This document shows positions 42,681 to 52,044 of a stretch of 64,000 nucleotides of DNA, one piece after another. The notes beneath the pieces were generated by a model, which saw only the letters and a list, made by a program, of their open reading frames with translations, did not search any database and was not told the origin of the DNA. The DNA is from Lachnospiraceae bacterium (GTDB lineage Bacteria > Bacillota > Clostridia > Lachnospirales > Lachnospiraceae), in NCBI GenBank assembly GCA_910575835.1, contig CAJTGB010000020.1, positions 19,282 through 83,281 of the forward strand, read 5' to 3'. How positions within the stretch are numbered: position 1 is the first letter of the stretch; every line of letters starts with the position of its first letter. A program made the position numbers and the translations under genes.

Positions 42681-43035
42681 GGCAAAAGCGCTGGCGAAGG
42701 CCAGGGAGAAGCAGAGGAAGAGAATCACGAAGTATGGTCAGGCGAAGCCCCGCCATGCGAGGAAGGGGATCTATTCCTGCGGTTACGCTTTTGTGGTTCT
42801 TCTTCTGTTGTTTTTAATGGTGTCTATTTCTTTCCGTGAAAAGGGAGAGGTCGGCATAGTCATAGGCTTTGTAGGACTGGGTACCATAGCGCTGACCGGG
42901 ATCGGGATGTGGCTTGGCTTCCGCGGCCTTAAGGAGAGAGAGAGAAACTACATAACATGCAAGATGGGAATCGGCATCAATATGGCCGTATTCCTTGGAC
43001 TTGCAGTAATATTTATCAGGGGGCTTGTGAGATGA
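42643..43035 (+). CDS. Membrane protein of unknown function
   Basis: A 130-residue protein not recognised by me. A strongly basic N-terminus of about 45 residues (many Lys and Arg: 'KALAKAREKQRKRITKYGQ') precedes three hydrophobic segments (about 47-63, 72-92 and 107-126). It could be an inner-membrane protein with a positively charged cytoplasmic tail. It overlaps VanZ-like and aminopeptidase genes on either side (38 and 4 bases), so it is co-translated with them. The start is ATG 42643 behind AAGGAGAAG. Confidence 0.7.
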   Translation: MLIGRKIVTEEDRAKALAKAREKQRKRITKYGQAKPRHARKGIYSCGYAFVVLLLLFLMVSISFREKGEVGIVIGFVGLGTIALTGIGMWLGFRGLKERERNYITCKMGIGINMAVFLGLAVIFIRGLVR

Positions 43036-45086
43036 TAGAAGAGAGATATGAATTGGCGGCAGGACGTATCAGGGAGATGAGGACAGAAGAGACCGTGAGG
43101 TCTCCTTTTCGGGAGTATTTCCGTGAGATGGCCGGGTTCGTCGGTATGCTTGATGAAGTCAGGACGAAGATCGCGGACGGGACGTATCAGGAGCAGGGGA
43201 TTCAGAAGCTTGCAGAATGGAATAGGAGACTGTATCAGGATATTCTGCCGGACGCGTATGAGACCAGCTATGCCAATCCGTCTTATGCGGTACAGGAGTT
43301 GGGAGAAGGATACGGACAGATCCTAAGCTTCCTGTACACGGAGCTTCGCGGGGCTGTCGCGTATGTATTTGAACAGAAGACGGAATATCTGGATATTCTG
43401 TATGAACTGTTGATCGAGATCTATAATCTGTTCGAGGAGGAGACGCCGAAGGACGAGAAGCTCGAACAGATCAGGGATCATATCTACTGGTATGCCAGCG
43501 ATTACTGCGATGTATTTGCGGCGGACAGGATCCGTGAACAGATCGATCCAGAGAAATCGTTTGCCGCGGATATCATTATGAACAGTGATCTTAAGGATCT
43601 TAGATATCTGTACCGGTACGGCGAGTATATCAGTGAGAATGAGCTTCGGACGGCGCGTCATCTTGACGGGCTTCCGGAAGATGTGATCCAGAAGATGGCA
43701 GACGTCTACACGGAAGGATATCGCGAGGGATTCGTCAAGGCGGGGAAGGACTTGTCGAAGAAGGGAGTCGTTGAGATCCGCTACGTGCTTGGATTCGAAC
43801 GGGTGATCCGCAGGGCAATAGAGAATTTCGCGAAGATGGGGCTTAAGCCTGTTGTGAACCGTTCTGCGGTCAGTGTACTGACCAAGCGTGAGCATCTGAA
43901 GAACGGTTATTACGGGGCGATCGCCAACAAGCAGTTTGATTATGACCACCGCAGCGATCAGGCGCTTTTCCTGGACAAGAAGTTTGTGGAGCGCAAGCTT
44001 GAAGTGATCCAGACCACATACGAGCATAACAGGGAGCAGGCAGGAAAGGTGGCGGGGCCGGCATGTATTGATATGTTCGGCGAGGAGCCGTTTACCCCTG
44101 TGCAGAAGGAGGAAGTGATCCGGCTGACGAAGAAGCAGGAAGAGCTGCAGCTTCAGTTCTACAGCCGGCAGAGCCAGATCATCAACCAGTATATCAGAGG
44201 GGATGAGAGGAGCTTTACGATCGTTGCCTATCCGGTGCCGGAGATCGGGGAGCGGTATGAGGAGATCTTCGATGATATCATCCGTATCAATACTCTGGAC
44301 GCGAAGACCTATGAGCGGGTGCAGCAGGCGTTGATCGATGCGCTGGATCAGGGAGAATATGTCCATATTCTGGGCGGATGCGGCAACCGAACAGATCTTA
44401 AGGTTCATCTGCATGAGCTTAAGGATCCAAAGAAAGAGACGGTATTCGAGAATTGTACGGCGGACGTGAATATCCCTGTCGGGGAAGTATTCACCTCACC
44501 GGTGCTGGAAGGAACGGAAGGTACGCTGCATGTAAGCAAGGTCTACCTGAACGAGCTGCAGTACAGGGATCTTGAGATCTCCTTCGCCGATGGGATGATC
44601 ACGGATTATAACTGCGGGAACTTCGAGAAAGAGACGGAGAATAAGGAGTACATCTTCGACAATATCCTTCATAAGCATCCGTCGCTTCCTTTGGGAGAAT
44701 TTGCCATTGGGACGAATACTGCCGCTTACGTCGCGGCGAAGAAGTACGGGATCGAGGAGAAGATGCCGATACTGATCGCTGAGAAGATGGGACCGCACTT
44801 TGCAGTGGGAGATACCTGTTATAGCTGGAGTGAGGACGTCAGGGTGTATAATCCTGACGGCAAGGAGATCATTGCCAAGGATAACGCGGTGTCCGTCCTG
44901 CGGAAGGAAGACGTGTCGAAGGCGTATTATCAGTGCCATACAGATATCACGATCCCGTATGAAGAATTGAAGCGTATTGCGGTGATCACGAAGGAAGGCC
45001 GGGAGATCGTTCTTCTGTCAGACGGCAGATTCGTGCTGCCCGGGACGGAGATTCTCAATGAACCATTGAAAAATGAAGGCAAATAG
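43032..45086 (+). CDS. M29-family aminopeptidase, long form
   Basis: A 684-residue protein whose C-terminal ~370 residues match thermophilic-type (M29) leucyl aminopeptidases, cobalt- or zinc-dependent exopeptidases of the cytoplasm. The metal and catalytic region is visible as 'SPVLEGTEGTLHVSKVY', 'HPSLPLGEFAIGTNTAAY' and 'EKMGPHFAVGDTCYSWSED' (about 490-610). Classic M29 enzymes are about 410 residues, so the first ~300 residues are an extension with many charged helices and no recognised domain. I start it at ATG 43032, which overlaps the previous stop (ATGA). Confidence 0.82.
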   Translation: MIEERYELAAGRIREMRTEETVRSPFREYFREMAGFVGMLDEVRTKIADGTYQEQGIQKLAEWNRRLYQDILPDAYETSYANPSYAVQELGEGYGQILSFLYTELRGAVAYVFEQKTEYLDILYELLIEIYNLFEEETPKDEKLEQIRDHIYWYASDYCDVFAADRIREQIDPEKSFAADIIMNSDLKDLRYLYRYGEYISENELRTARHLDGLPEDVIQKMADVYTEGYREGFVKAGKDLSKKGVVEIRYVLGFERVIRRAIENFAKMGLKPVVNRSAVSVLTKREHLKNGYYGAIANKQFDYDHRSDQALFLDKKFVERKLEVIQTTYEHNREQAGKVAGPACIDMFGEEPFTPVQKEEVIRLTKKQEELQLQFYSRQSQIINQYIRGDERSFTIVAYPVPEIGERYEEIFDDIIRINTLDAKTYERVQQALIDALDQGEYVHILGGCGNRTDLKVHLHELKDPKKETVFENCTADVNIPVGEVFTSPVLEGTEGTLHVSKVYLNELQYRDLEISFADGMITDYNCGNFEKETENKEYIFDNILHKHPSLPLGEFAIGTNTAAYVAAKKYGIEEKMPILIAEKMGPHFAVGDTCYSWSEDVRVYNPDGKEIIAKDNAVSVLRKEDVSKAYYQCHTDITIPYEELKRIAVITKEGREIVLLSDGRFVLPGTEILNEPLKNEGK

Positions 45087-45127
45087 AGTAGGATAAGACT
45101 ATACACAGAAGAAAGGATGAGTAAGGT

Positions 45128-45637
45128 ATGCCAAGAGTAGGAATTGTGATGGGCAGCGACTCTGATCTGAAGGTTATGAGCAAAGCTGCGGCGATGTTGG
45201 AGAAGTTAGGAATTGATTATGAGATGACGATCATCTCAGCTCACCGTGAGCCGGATGTTTTCTTTGAATGGGCGAAAGCCGCAGAGGGGAAGGGTATCAA
45301 GGTGATCATTGCAGGCGCCGGAATGGCGGCGCATCTGCCGGGTATGTGTGCGGCGCTGTTTCCGATGCCGGTCATCGGAGTGCCGATGTCAGGCAAGAAT
45401 CTGGCAGGCGAGGACGCTCTGTTCTCCATCGTTCAGATGCCGCCGGGGATCCCGGTTGCTACGGTCGCCATTGACGGCGGCATGAATGCGGCGATCCTGG
45501 CAGGGAAGATTCTTGCGGTGTCAGATGATGTTCTGCTGAGTAAGCTGAAGGATTATTCCAGAGAGATGAAGGAGACTGTGCAGGGTAAGGCGGCGAAGCT
45601 TGACGAAATCGGATACGAGGCGTATCTGGCGCAGTAA
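45128..45637 (+). CDS. purE: N5-carboxyaminoimidazole ribonucleotide mutase
   Basis: A 169-residue PurE of purine synthesis, which moves the carboxyl group of N5-CAIR to form CAIR. 'VGIVMGSDSDL' (4-14), 'ISAHREPD' (about 39-46) and 'GAGMAAHLPGMCA' (about 66-78) are diagnostic. It opens the purE-purM-purN-unknown-purD cluster behind GAAAGGATGAG. purF, purL, purC and purH are not in the window. Confidence 0.95.
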   Translation: MPRVGIVMGSDSDLKVMSKAAAMLEKLGIDYEMTIISAHREPDVFFEWAKAAEGKGIKVIIAGAGMAAHLPGMCAALFPMPVIGVPMSGKNLAGEDALFSIVQMPPGIPVATVAIDGGMNAAILAGKILAVSDDVLLSKLKDYSREMKETVQGKAAKLDEIGYEAYLAQ

Positions 45638-45679
45638 TTCTGAACAATGAATACATTTTAATGAGGAGAGGTAGAGCAT

Positions 45680-46705
45680 ATGGATTATAAGAAAGCCGGA
45701 GTTGATATCGAAGCCGGATACAAATCAGTAGAATTGATGAAGAAGCATGTGAAGGAAACGATGCGTTCGGAAGTGCTGGGCGGTCTTGGCGGATTCGCGG
45801 GTGCGTTTGATCTAAGCGGGATCAAGAAGATGGACGAGCCGGTTCTTCTGTCCGGGACAGACGGATGCGGAACCAAGGTGAAGCTTGCATTCCTTATGGA
45901 TAAGCATGATACGATCGGTATTGATGCGGTTGCCATGTGTGTCAACGATATCGCCTGCTCAGGGGGTGAGCCGTTATTTTTCCTGGATTATATCGCATGC
46001 GGCAAGAACTATCCCGAGAAGATCGCGTCTATCGTAAGCGGTGTGGCAGAGGGCTGCAAGCAGTCAGGCTGCGCGTTGGTAGGCGGAGAGACCGCGGAGC
46101 ATCCGGGGCTTATGCCGGAGGATGAGTATGACCTTGCGGGATTCGCTGTCGGAGCGGCGGATAAGAAGGATATCATCAGCGGTGAGAATATTAAGCCGGG
46201 CGATGTGCTGATCGGTATGGCGTCAAGCGGCGTCCACAGCAATGGTTTCTCACTTGTGCGCAAGGTATTCGAGATGACAAAGGAGTCGTTGGATACATAT
46301 TATGACGAACTGGGCAAGACCTTGGGAGAGGCGCTGATCATGCCGACGAAGATCTATGTGAAGGCTCTCAAAAGCGTGAAAGACAGCGGTGTGACGGTTA
46401 AGGGCTGCAGCCACATTACCGGCGGAGGCTTCTATGAGAATATTCCGAGAATGCTGCCAGACGGAGTGAAGGCGGTTATTGAGAAGGATAGCTATAAGGT
46501 TCCTGCAATCTTCGGACTTCTTGCTGAGAAGGGAGATATTGCGGAAGAGATGATGTATAATACATTCAATATGGGGCTTGGAATGGTTATTGCGGTTGAT
46601 CCGGCCGACGCGGATAAGACGCTTAAGGCCATCGAAGCGGCAGGCGAGCAGCCTCATGTGGTAGGACGTGTGGAAGCAGGGGAAAAAGGAGTTGCATTAT
46701 GCTAA
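45680..46705 (+). CDS. purM: Phosphoribosylformylglycinamidine cyclo-ligase (AIR synthetase)
   Basis: A 341-residue ATP-dependent enzyme closing the imidazole ring in purine synthesis. Typical segments are '[16 protein letters not shown]', '[16 protein letters not shown]', '[18 protein letters not shown]', '[12 protein letters not shown]' and '[18 protein letters not shown]'. Standard length. Start behind GAGGAGAGG. The 3' end overlaps purN by 7 bases. Confidence 0.95.
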   Translation: MDYKKAGVDIEAGYKSVELMKKHVKETMRSEVLGGLGGFAGAFDLSGIKKMDEPVLLSGTDGCGTKVKLAFLMDKHDTIGIDAVAMCVNDIACSGGEPLFFLDYIACGKNYPEKIASIVSGVAEGCKQSGCALVGGETAEHPGLMPEDEYDLAGFAVGAADKKDIISGENIKPGDVLIGMASSGVHSNGFSLVRKVFEMTKESLDTYYDELGKTLGEALIMPTKIYVKALKSVKDSGVTVKGCSHITGGGFYENIPRMLPDGVKAVIEKDSYKVPAIFGLLAEKGDIAEEMMYNTFNMGLGMVIAVDPADADKTLKAIEAAGEQPHVVGRVEAGEKGVALC

Positions 46706-47325
46706 ATGTAGTGGTGCTTGTATCCGGCGGCGGAACGAATCTGCAGGCGATCATTGACGGAGTAGAGTCAGGCAGTATCACCAATACCAGGATCATTGGC
46801 GTAATCAGCAACAACCGGAATGCCTATGCCCTGAAAAGAGCCGGGAATCATGGAATCGCCGGCCGGTGTATCTCGCCGAAGGATTATGTGTCCAGAGAAG
46901 AGTTTAATGAGAAGTTTCTTGAGGCAATTGATGAATGGAAGCCGGATCTGATCGTGCTTGCCGGATTCCTTGTTGTGATTCCTCCGGCTATGATCGGGAA
47001 GTACAGGAACCGGATCATTAATATCCATCCGTCTCTGATCCCGTCATTCTGCGGGACAGGCTTCTATGGACTTAAGGTCCATGAGGCTGCTCTTTCGCGC
47101 GGAGTCAAGGTTGTGGGCGCGACCGTACATTTTGTAGACGAGGGGACAGATACGGGCCCGATCATCCTGCAGAAATCCGTAGAAGTAGAGACGGAAGATA
47201 CACCGGAGATTCTGCAGAGGCGCGTGATGGAGCAGGCGGAGTGGAAGATACTGCCCCAGGCTATTGATCTGATCGCGAATGGAAGAGTGACGGTCCGGGA
47301 CGGTAAGGCTATAGTGAGTCAGTAA
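46699..47325 (+). CDS. purN: Phosphoribosylglycinamide formyltransferase
   Basis: A 208-residue enzyme transferring a formyl group from 10-formyl-THF to GAR. The N-terminal '[16 protein letters not shown]', the catalytic '[12 protein letters not shown]' with Asn/His near 113-115, and '[18 protein letters not shown]' with the catalytic Asp near 152 are all present. It overlaps purM by 7 bases, indicating coupled translation. Confidence 0.95.
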   Translation: MLNVVVLVSGGGTNLQAIIDGVESGSITNTRIIGVISNNRNAYALKRAGNHGIAGRCISPKDYVSREEFNEKFLEAIDEWKPDLIVLAGFLVVIPPAMIGKYRNRIINIHPSLIPSFCGTGFYGLKVHEAALSRGVKVVGATVHFVDEGTDTGPIILQKSVEVETEDTPEILQRRVMEQAEWKILPQAIDLIANGRVTVRDGKAIVSQ

Positions 47326-47336
47326 GGAGAGCAGAG

Positions 47337-48152
47337 ATGAAGCATTGGAATAAGGTATTGGTGGCGGCGGCTGTCATCTGCGGAGTAACGGGGATTGCCT
47401 GGTCTGCCAGGCTGGTTGTTTCGACGGCATACAGGTACAGTGAGGGCAGAAAATTAGTTTATGGCACTCAGGAGGACTATTGGTCAGAAAACGAACCGGA
47501 CGAAGAAGATGTGTTTGACGAGGAGGAAGATGCATTTGACGAAGAGGACGGTGCAGATGAGAGCGATATTACTGACGGTGCGGATGATGTGTCAGAAGAA
47601 GATCAGAAGGTGTTCGGTACGGCAGAGGGTAATTGCTATGCGAATGAGTGGTTCAACTTAAGGCTTGAACTTCCTGAGAGTTATATCATGCTGACCGGCG
47701 ATGAATTGGGGTATGTACAGGAGTTCGGTGCTGACCAGTTTATGACGGAGGAAGGGCAGGAGAGGCTCGAAGACGCCAAGAACTACGGAACTGTGCGGTA
47801 TGTGATGGGAGCTGTAGATAACAGCGGCAGCGTGACGGTGAATATAGGGATCGAGAAGGTCTTCAAGAGTATGACGATCGAACAATACCTGGATCTGATG
47901 CAGAAGGTCGTGGAGAGAGATATCACAGATAATCTGGGATTGACTTTTGAAGGGATCACGGAGGAGAAGCTGGGCGGCGAGACGTATCACTGTATCCATG
48001 AGAAGATGATGTATGATGCTTCCGTCGGGGAGATGCATATGGAACAGTATTTGCGTCTGGAAGACGGGTATGTACTTGTGATGTCTGTCGGTTATTCCGC
48101 TGACGCGGCGCCGCTTAAGGATGCGCTGGTGGCGGCGATACAGAGTTATTAA
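47337..48152 (+). CDS. Exported or membrane-anchored acidic protein of unknown function
   Basis: A 271-residue protein I do not recognise. An N-terminal membrane anchor (about 7-30) is followed by a highly acidic linker at about 48-90 ('ENEPDEEDVFDEEEDAFDEE' and on) and a mixed alpha/beta outer domain from about 97 to the end, including 'NEWFNLRLELPESYIM', a pattern seen in many Lachnospiraceae surface proteins. It lies inside the purine operon, 11 bases after purN behind AAGGAGAG, yet shows no link to purine chemistry. Confidence 0.7.
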   Translation: MKHWNKVLVAAAVICGVTGIAWSARLVVSTAYRYSEGRKLVYGTQEDYWSENEPDEEDVFDEEEDAFDEEDGADESDITDGADDVSEEDQKVFGTAEGNCYANEWFNLRLELPESYIMLTGDELGYVQEFGADQFMTEEGQERLEDAKNYGTVRYVMGAVDNSGSVTVNIGIEKVFKSMTIEQYLDLMQKVVERDITDNLGLTFEGITEEKLGGETYHCIHEKMMYDASVGEMHMEQYLRLEDGYVLVMSVGYSADAAPLKDALVAAIQSY

Positions 48153-48211
48153 GAGGAGAATCGGTACGCAAAGATCTGCTTGCAGACCGGATAGAGAACA
48201 GGAGGTAGAAT

Positions 48212-49483
48212 ATGAAGGTATTAATTGTCGGAAGCGGCGGAAGAGAGCATGCGATCGCATATTGCGTCTCAAAGAGCGAGAAAGCAGATAAGATCTACTG
48301 TACACCCGGGAATGCGGGTATCGCCGAGTATGCCGAGTGTGCGCCGATCGGTGCGATGGAATTTGACAAGATCGTTGCGTTTGCAAAGGAAAAGGAGATA
48401 GATCTTGTGATCGTCGGTATGGATGATCCGTTGGTAGGAGGATTGGTGGACGAGCTGGAAGCGGCGGGGATCAGAACCTTCGGCCCAAGGAAGAATGCGG
48501 CGATCCTGGAAGGCTCCAAGGCGTTTTCCAAGGACCTGATGAAGAAGTATCACATTCCGACGGCGGCATACGAGAACTTTACCGATCCTGACAAGGCGCT
48601 TGCGTATCTTGAGACGGCGAAATTTCCGATCGTTCTTAAGGCTGACGGCCTTGCGCTTGGGAAGGGCGTACTGATCTGCAATACTCGTGAGGAAGCGCAG
48701 GAAGGCGTTAAGACTATAATGCTGGATAAGAAGTTCGGAGATGCGGGCAATGAGATGGTGATCGAGGAATTCATGATAGGCCGGGAGGTGTCCGTGCTCT
48801 CTTTTGTAGACGGGAATACCATCAAGACGATGACCTCCGCCCAGGACCATAAGCGTGCCGGAGACGGAGATACCGGGCTTAACACAGGCGGTATGGGAAC
48901 GTTCTCGCCGAGCCCGTTCTATACGAAAGAGGTGGAAGACTTCTGCAACAAATATATCTATCAGGCAACGGTAGACGCCATGAAGGCGGAAGGCAGGCCG
49001 TTCAAGGGTGTGATCTTCTTCGGCCTGATGCTTACTGAGGAAGGCCCCAAAGTATTGGAGTATAATGCAAGATTCGGAGACCCGGAGGCACAGGTAGTAT
49101 TGCCGAGGATGAAGAATGATATCATCGAGGTCGTAGAGGCGTGCGTGGACGGCACATTAGATCAGGTGGATCTGCAGTTCGAAGACAATGCGGCTGTCTG
49201 TGTGGTCCTTGCAAGCGAGGGTTATCCGGTGGCGTATGATAAGGGACTTCCGATCAGCGGGTTGGAGGAATTCAAGAAGCATGAGGGATATTACTGCTTC
49301 CATGCCGGGACGAAGTTTGACGGGGAGCAGATCGTTACCAACGGAGGCCGTGTGCTGGGAGTTACGGCGAAGGGGAAGGACCTTAAGGAAGCCAGGGCTA
49401 ATGCATATGCGGCGGCAGAGTGGGTCAGGTTCGACAACAAATATATGCGCCATGATATCGGGAAAGCGATTGATGAGGCGTAA
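48212..49483 (+). CDS. purD: Phosphoribosylamine--glycine ligase
   Basis: A 423-residue ATP-grasp enzyme making glycinamide ribonucleotide. 'KVLIVGSGGREHAIAY' (2-17), 'IVLKADGLALGKGVLI' (about 138-153), 'GMGTFSPSPF' (about 230) and 'NARFGDPEAQVVLPRM' (about 287-302) are diagnostic. The start lies behind AACAGGAGG. It ends the purine cluster and is followed by a strong inverted repeat. Confidence 0.95.
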   Translation: MKVLIVGSGGREHAIAYCVSKSEKADKIYCTPGNAGIAEYAECAPIGAMEFDKIVAFAKEKEIDLVIVGMDDPLVGGLVDELEAAGIRTFGPRKNAAILEGSKAFSKDLMKKYHIPTAAYENFTDPDKALAYLETAKFPIVLKADGLALGKGVLICNTREEAQEGVKTIMLDKKFGDAGNEMVIEEFMIGREVSVLSFVDGNTIKTMTSAQDHKRAGDGDTGLNTGGMGTFSPSPFYTKEVEDFCNKYIYQATVDAMKAEGRPFKGVIFFGLMLTEEGPKVLEYNARFGDPEAQVVLPRMKNDIIEVVEACVDGTLDQVDLQFEDNAAVCVVLASEGYPVAYDKGLPISGLEEFKKHEGYYCFHAGTKFDGEQIVTNGGRVLGVTAKGKDLKEARANAYAAAEWVRFDNKYMRHDIGKAIDEA

Positions 49484-49496
49484 GCGCTGAATATAT

Positions 49497-49537
49497 AGGG
49501 ACTGTCTTTGGGAAGCTTATTCCCGGAGACAGTCCCT
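49497..49537. terminator. Inverted repeat, likely bidirectional terminator after purD
   Basis: AGGGACTGTCT (49497-49507) pairs with AGACAGTCCCT (49527-49537), with an inner GGGAA/TTCCC pairing (49510-49514 with 49520-49524). It lies between convergent purD and the RpiR gene but lacks a T run, so termination is inferred. An 11-base match to the right arm occurs at 31870-31880. Confidence 0.55.
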
Positions 49538-49610
49538 AGTACACTAATTACCGATGCGTTTCCGGCCCTTAAGACTGTCTCAATTCTCTGGATTCAGATG
49601 TGGGCAGATC

Positions 49611-50468
49611 TTAATATATTCCAAGCTTGTTCAAGTATTTATCAATTTTCTTCAATCTCTTGTCAATTCCATTTACCTTGTGGCTGATCGTGTCGAGAAG
49701 TGCCTCGGCAACAAACTGCGGACCGATCAGAGAGTTAAAGAACGCGTTGCTGTCAACCGGAACGGTGATCAGGGCCGTGGCGTACTGGGCGAGAAGAGCG
49801 CTTGGCTTGTCAGTGATTACGACAATGCCGGCTCCTGCTTCCTTAGCCATCTCAGTGGTGACCCGGTCCAGGGAGGAATACCTGGGGAAGCTGAATATGA
49901 TCAGACAGTCTTCCTTAGAGATATTGCACATATGATCGATCGGACTGATGGCAGCCGTGTTGGTAGAGGTTACATGCGGCAGCATATGCTTCAGATACAG
50001 GAGAAAATAGTCGCCGAGGCAGGAATCTCCGCGGGAGGCGGCAATGTATTTGCGCTTGCTGGCAATGATGATGTCTGCGGCTTCCTCAAATGCAGCCAGC
50101 GTGTTAGTGGCAAAGAGAGTCTCCAGGTTCTTAAGAGCATTTTTAAAATGCCGGTTGATGTAGTCCGACGTACTGTCAAGCTTGGCCCTCTTGGCAATGC
50201 GCTGCGCAGGAACCGTAATGGAACTTGATATGCTGAGAACCTTGTCCTGATATTCCTTCCTTAATACCTTCTGAAAATCCATGAATCCGCTGAAACCCAA
50301 GGATCTGCTGAAACGTATGACGGAAGATTCACTGACGTCTAACTTCAGCGCGATCTCCGTAGAAGTCATAAAACAGGCGTCGGCCGAGTTATCTAATATA
50401 TATCTTGCGATCAGCTTTTGTGTTTTGGTCAAATTGGCATTATGGATCAATTCGTTTAATTCACTCAT
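49611..50468 (-). CDS. MurR/RpiR-family transcriptional regulator
   Basis: A 285-residue regulator. The N-terminal HTH_6 domain (about 1-78) includes 'LTKTQKLIARYILDNSADACFMTSTEIALKL' (cited in part: TSTEIALKLDVSESSVIRFSR near 35-55). The C-terminal SIS sugar-phosphate-binding domain (about 120-260) has 'YIAASRGDSCLGDYFLLYL' and 'IIFSFPRYSSLD'. Such proteins sense sugar phosphates such as MurNAc-6-P. No sugar gene adjoins it; the divergent neighbour is alanine dehydrogenase, which it might regulate, a guess from position only. Confidence 0.88.
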   Translation of the reverse strand: MSELNELIHNANLTKTQKLIARYILDNSADACFMTSTEIALKLDVSESSVIRFSRSLGFSGFMDFQKVLRKEYQDKVLSISSSITVPAQRIAKRAKLDSTSDYINRHFKNALKNLETLFATNTLAAFEEAADIIIASKRKYIAASRGDSCLGDYFLLYLKHMLPHVTSTNTAAISPIDHMCNISKEDCLIIFSFPRYSSLDRVTTEMAKEAGAGIVVITDKPSALLAQYATALITVPVDSNAFFNSLIGPQFVAEALLDTISHKVNGIDKRLKKIDKYLNKLGIY

Positions 50469-50612
50469 GTATATGTTACCCCCAAAGTTTCGTATGTCTA
50501 TTACTGTCTATTAAGATTTAATCATGAATTGAGGAATTATGCAAGAAGAAATGTCAATACAATTCGTCTGTATATGTATATTTAAAAGGTTATGTGAAAA
50601 AATTAACTTATA

Positions 50613-50641
50613 TTGAATAATCGACTGACTTGTGTTAGTAT
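50613..50641 (+). promoter_or_regulatory. Candidate promoter of ald
   Basis: TTGAAT (50613-50618), 17-base spacer, TAGTAT (50636-50641) in a very AT-rich stretch between the RpiR and ald genes. If used, it gives ald a 5' leader of about 230 bases containing the structured element at 50701-50817. An AT-rich hairpin (TTCTTTATT/AATAAAGAA, near 50670-50692) also lies in this leader. Confidence 0.4.
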
Positions 50642-50700
50642 TAATTTGATAAAAAATAAATAATATTCTTCTTTATTAAAAAATAAAGAATAAAATTATT

Positions 50701-50817
50701 CCCGCGAGCAACGAGCCAAGCGGGCATGCTTGCATGTGCATTTGGCGACTGCCGCGAGGGTCAAATACCCCGCTGCTCTGCAGCGCTACAAATTTGATGC
50801 CCGTTGCTTGCAGCGGG
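50701..50817. repeat. GC-rich self-complementary element in ald leader
   Basis: A 117-base GC-rich block sits abruptly in AT-rich DNA. The ends pair: CCCGC (50701-50705) with GCGGG (50813-50817), GAGCAAC (50706-50712) with GTTGCTT (50803-50809) and GGGCAT (50722-50727) with ATGCCC (50797-50802). Inside is a perfect hairpin, CGCTGC-TCT-GCAGCG (50771-50785). Composition and foldback structure suggest a dispersed palindromic repeat or a structured RNA. It contains no convincing gene. Confidence 0.55.
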
Positions 50818-50877
50818 GTCTTTGACTCAAAAAAAAGAGCAGCAAGTCAAGCGGTCACTGTGACAGGAGGTATGAAG

Positions 50878-51996
50878 ATGAAGGTTGGATGCGTTAAAGA
50901 AATTAAAAACAATGAGTTTCGTGTAGGAATGATACCGGACAATGTTAAAAGCTACGTGAATAGGGGACACGAAGTTTATATTGAGAAGGGAGCCGGAATC
51001 GGTTCAGGATATACAGATGCAGAGTATGAAGAGGCAGGCGCGAAGATGATCGATACGGCGAAAGAAGTGTGGGATACCGCCGAGATGATGATCAAGGTCA
51101 AAGAGCCGCTTGCGAAGGAGTATCCGCTGTTCCATGAGGGATTGATCCTTTACACCTATCTCCATCTTGCGGCAGACAGGCCGCAGACTGACGCCCTGCT
51201 TAATGCGAAGGTGAAAGGGGTCGCCTATGAGACGCTGACAGACAGAAGCGGCGGACTTCCGCTCCTTGCGCCTATGAGCCAGATCGCCGGACGTCTCAGT
51301 GTTCAGGAAGGAGCTAAGTATCTGGAGAAGATCTATGGGGGAGAAGGTGTGCTTCTTGCAGGAGTTCCGGGAACGCCGAAGGCGAACGTCGTGATTCTCG
51401 GCGGCGGGTCCGTCGGAACCAATGCGTGCAAGATCGCCGTAGGAATGGGGGCTAACGTTACGATCCTGGATGTTAACCTTCAGCGGTTGGCATATCTGGA
51501 TGATATCTTCGGGGCAAGAATCCAGACGTTGGCATCGAACGACGCGAATATCGAGAATTCTGTGAAAGAGGCAGACCTTGTGATCGGGTCTGTGCTGATT
51601 CCAGGGAAGGCTGCGCCGAAGCTCTTTAAGAAGAAGTATCTGAAAGAGATGAAGCCGGGCGCGGTGTTCGTGGATGTTGCTGTGGATCAGGGCGGCTGCG
51701 GAGAGACGACACATATGACCTACCATGATGATCCGATCTATATTGAAGACGGAATTGTGCATTACTGTGTGGGGAATATGCCGGGAGCGGTTCCGAGGAC
51801 TTCAACGATCGCTCTTACGAATGCAACGCTTAGTTATGGCCTTCAGATCGCGGACAAGGGGCTTGAACAGGCGTGCAGGGAGAATGAAGTGATCTATTCG
51901 GCGATCAATACCTATGAGGGCAGGCTTACGTGTAAGAATGTGGCGGATAGCTTTGAGGGGTATGAATATGCGGATATAAAAAGTGTTATAGAATAG
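50878..51996 (+). CDS. ald: Alanine dehydrogenase
   Basis: A 372-residue NAD-dependent enzyme reversibly deaminating L-alanine to pyruvate and ammonia. The family start 'MKVGCVKEIKNNEFRVGMIP' has the catalytic lysine and arginine positions, 'YTYLHLAADRPQT' carries the active-site histidine near 95, and the Rossmann motif 'VVILGGGSVGTNACKIAVGMG' (cited in part: GGGSVGTNA) is near 174. I choose ATG 50878, seven bases after AGGAGG; ATG 50872 is too close. The frame open upstream to 50734 is just read-through of the structured element. It is followed by a 17-bp perfect hairpin. Confidence 0.94.
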   Translation: MKVGCVKEIKNNEFRVGMIPDNVKSYVNRGHEVYIEKGAGIGSGYTDAEYEEAGAKMIDTAKEVWDTAEMMIKVKEPLAKEYPLFHEGLILYTYLHLAADRPQTDALLNAKVKGVAYETLTDRSGGLPLLAPMSQIAGRLSVQEGAKYLEKIYGGEGVLLAGVPGTPKANVVILGGGSVGTNACKIAVGMGANVTILDVNLQRLAYLDDIFGARIQTLASNDANIENSVKEADLVIGSVLIPGKAAPKLFKKKYLKEMKPGAVFVDVAVDQGGCGETTHMTYHDDPIYIEDGIVHYCVGNMPGAVPRTSTIALTNATLSYGLQIADKGLEQACRENEVIYSAINTYEGRLTCKNVADSFEGYEYADIKSVIE

Positions 51997-52004
51997 ACAG
52001 GCGA

Positions 52005-52044
52005 TTACAGAGAGCTTACAATTTATCTTGTAAGCTCTCTGTAA
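52005..52044 (+). terminator. Perfect 17-bp hairpin after ald
   Basis: TTACAGAGAGCTTACAA (52005-52021) and TTGTAAGCTCTCTGTAA (52028-52044) with a six-base loop. There is no long T run, and its right arm also supplies the -35 box of the next promoter. Confidence 0.7.

Noticed and set aside
43323..44414. Minus-strand open frame of 363 codons
   Set aside because: It lies fully opposite the aminopeptidase gene, has no ribosome site and no recognisable domain; a shadow of the GC-rich codon pattern.
50734..50877. Longer N-terminus for alanine dehydrogenase
   Set aside because: The translation comes from the structured GC-rich element; AGGAGG is placed for ATG 50878, giving the normal family length.
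50821..50877. T-box or glycine riboswitch in ald leader
   Set aside because: No AGGGTGGNACCGCG T-box core and no tandem glycine-aptamer features were found.
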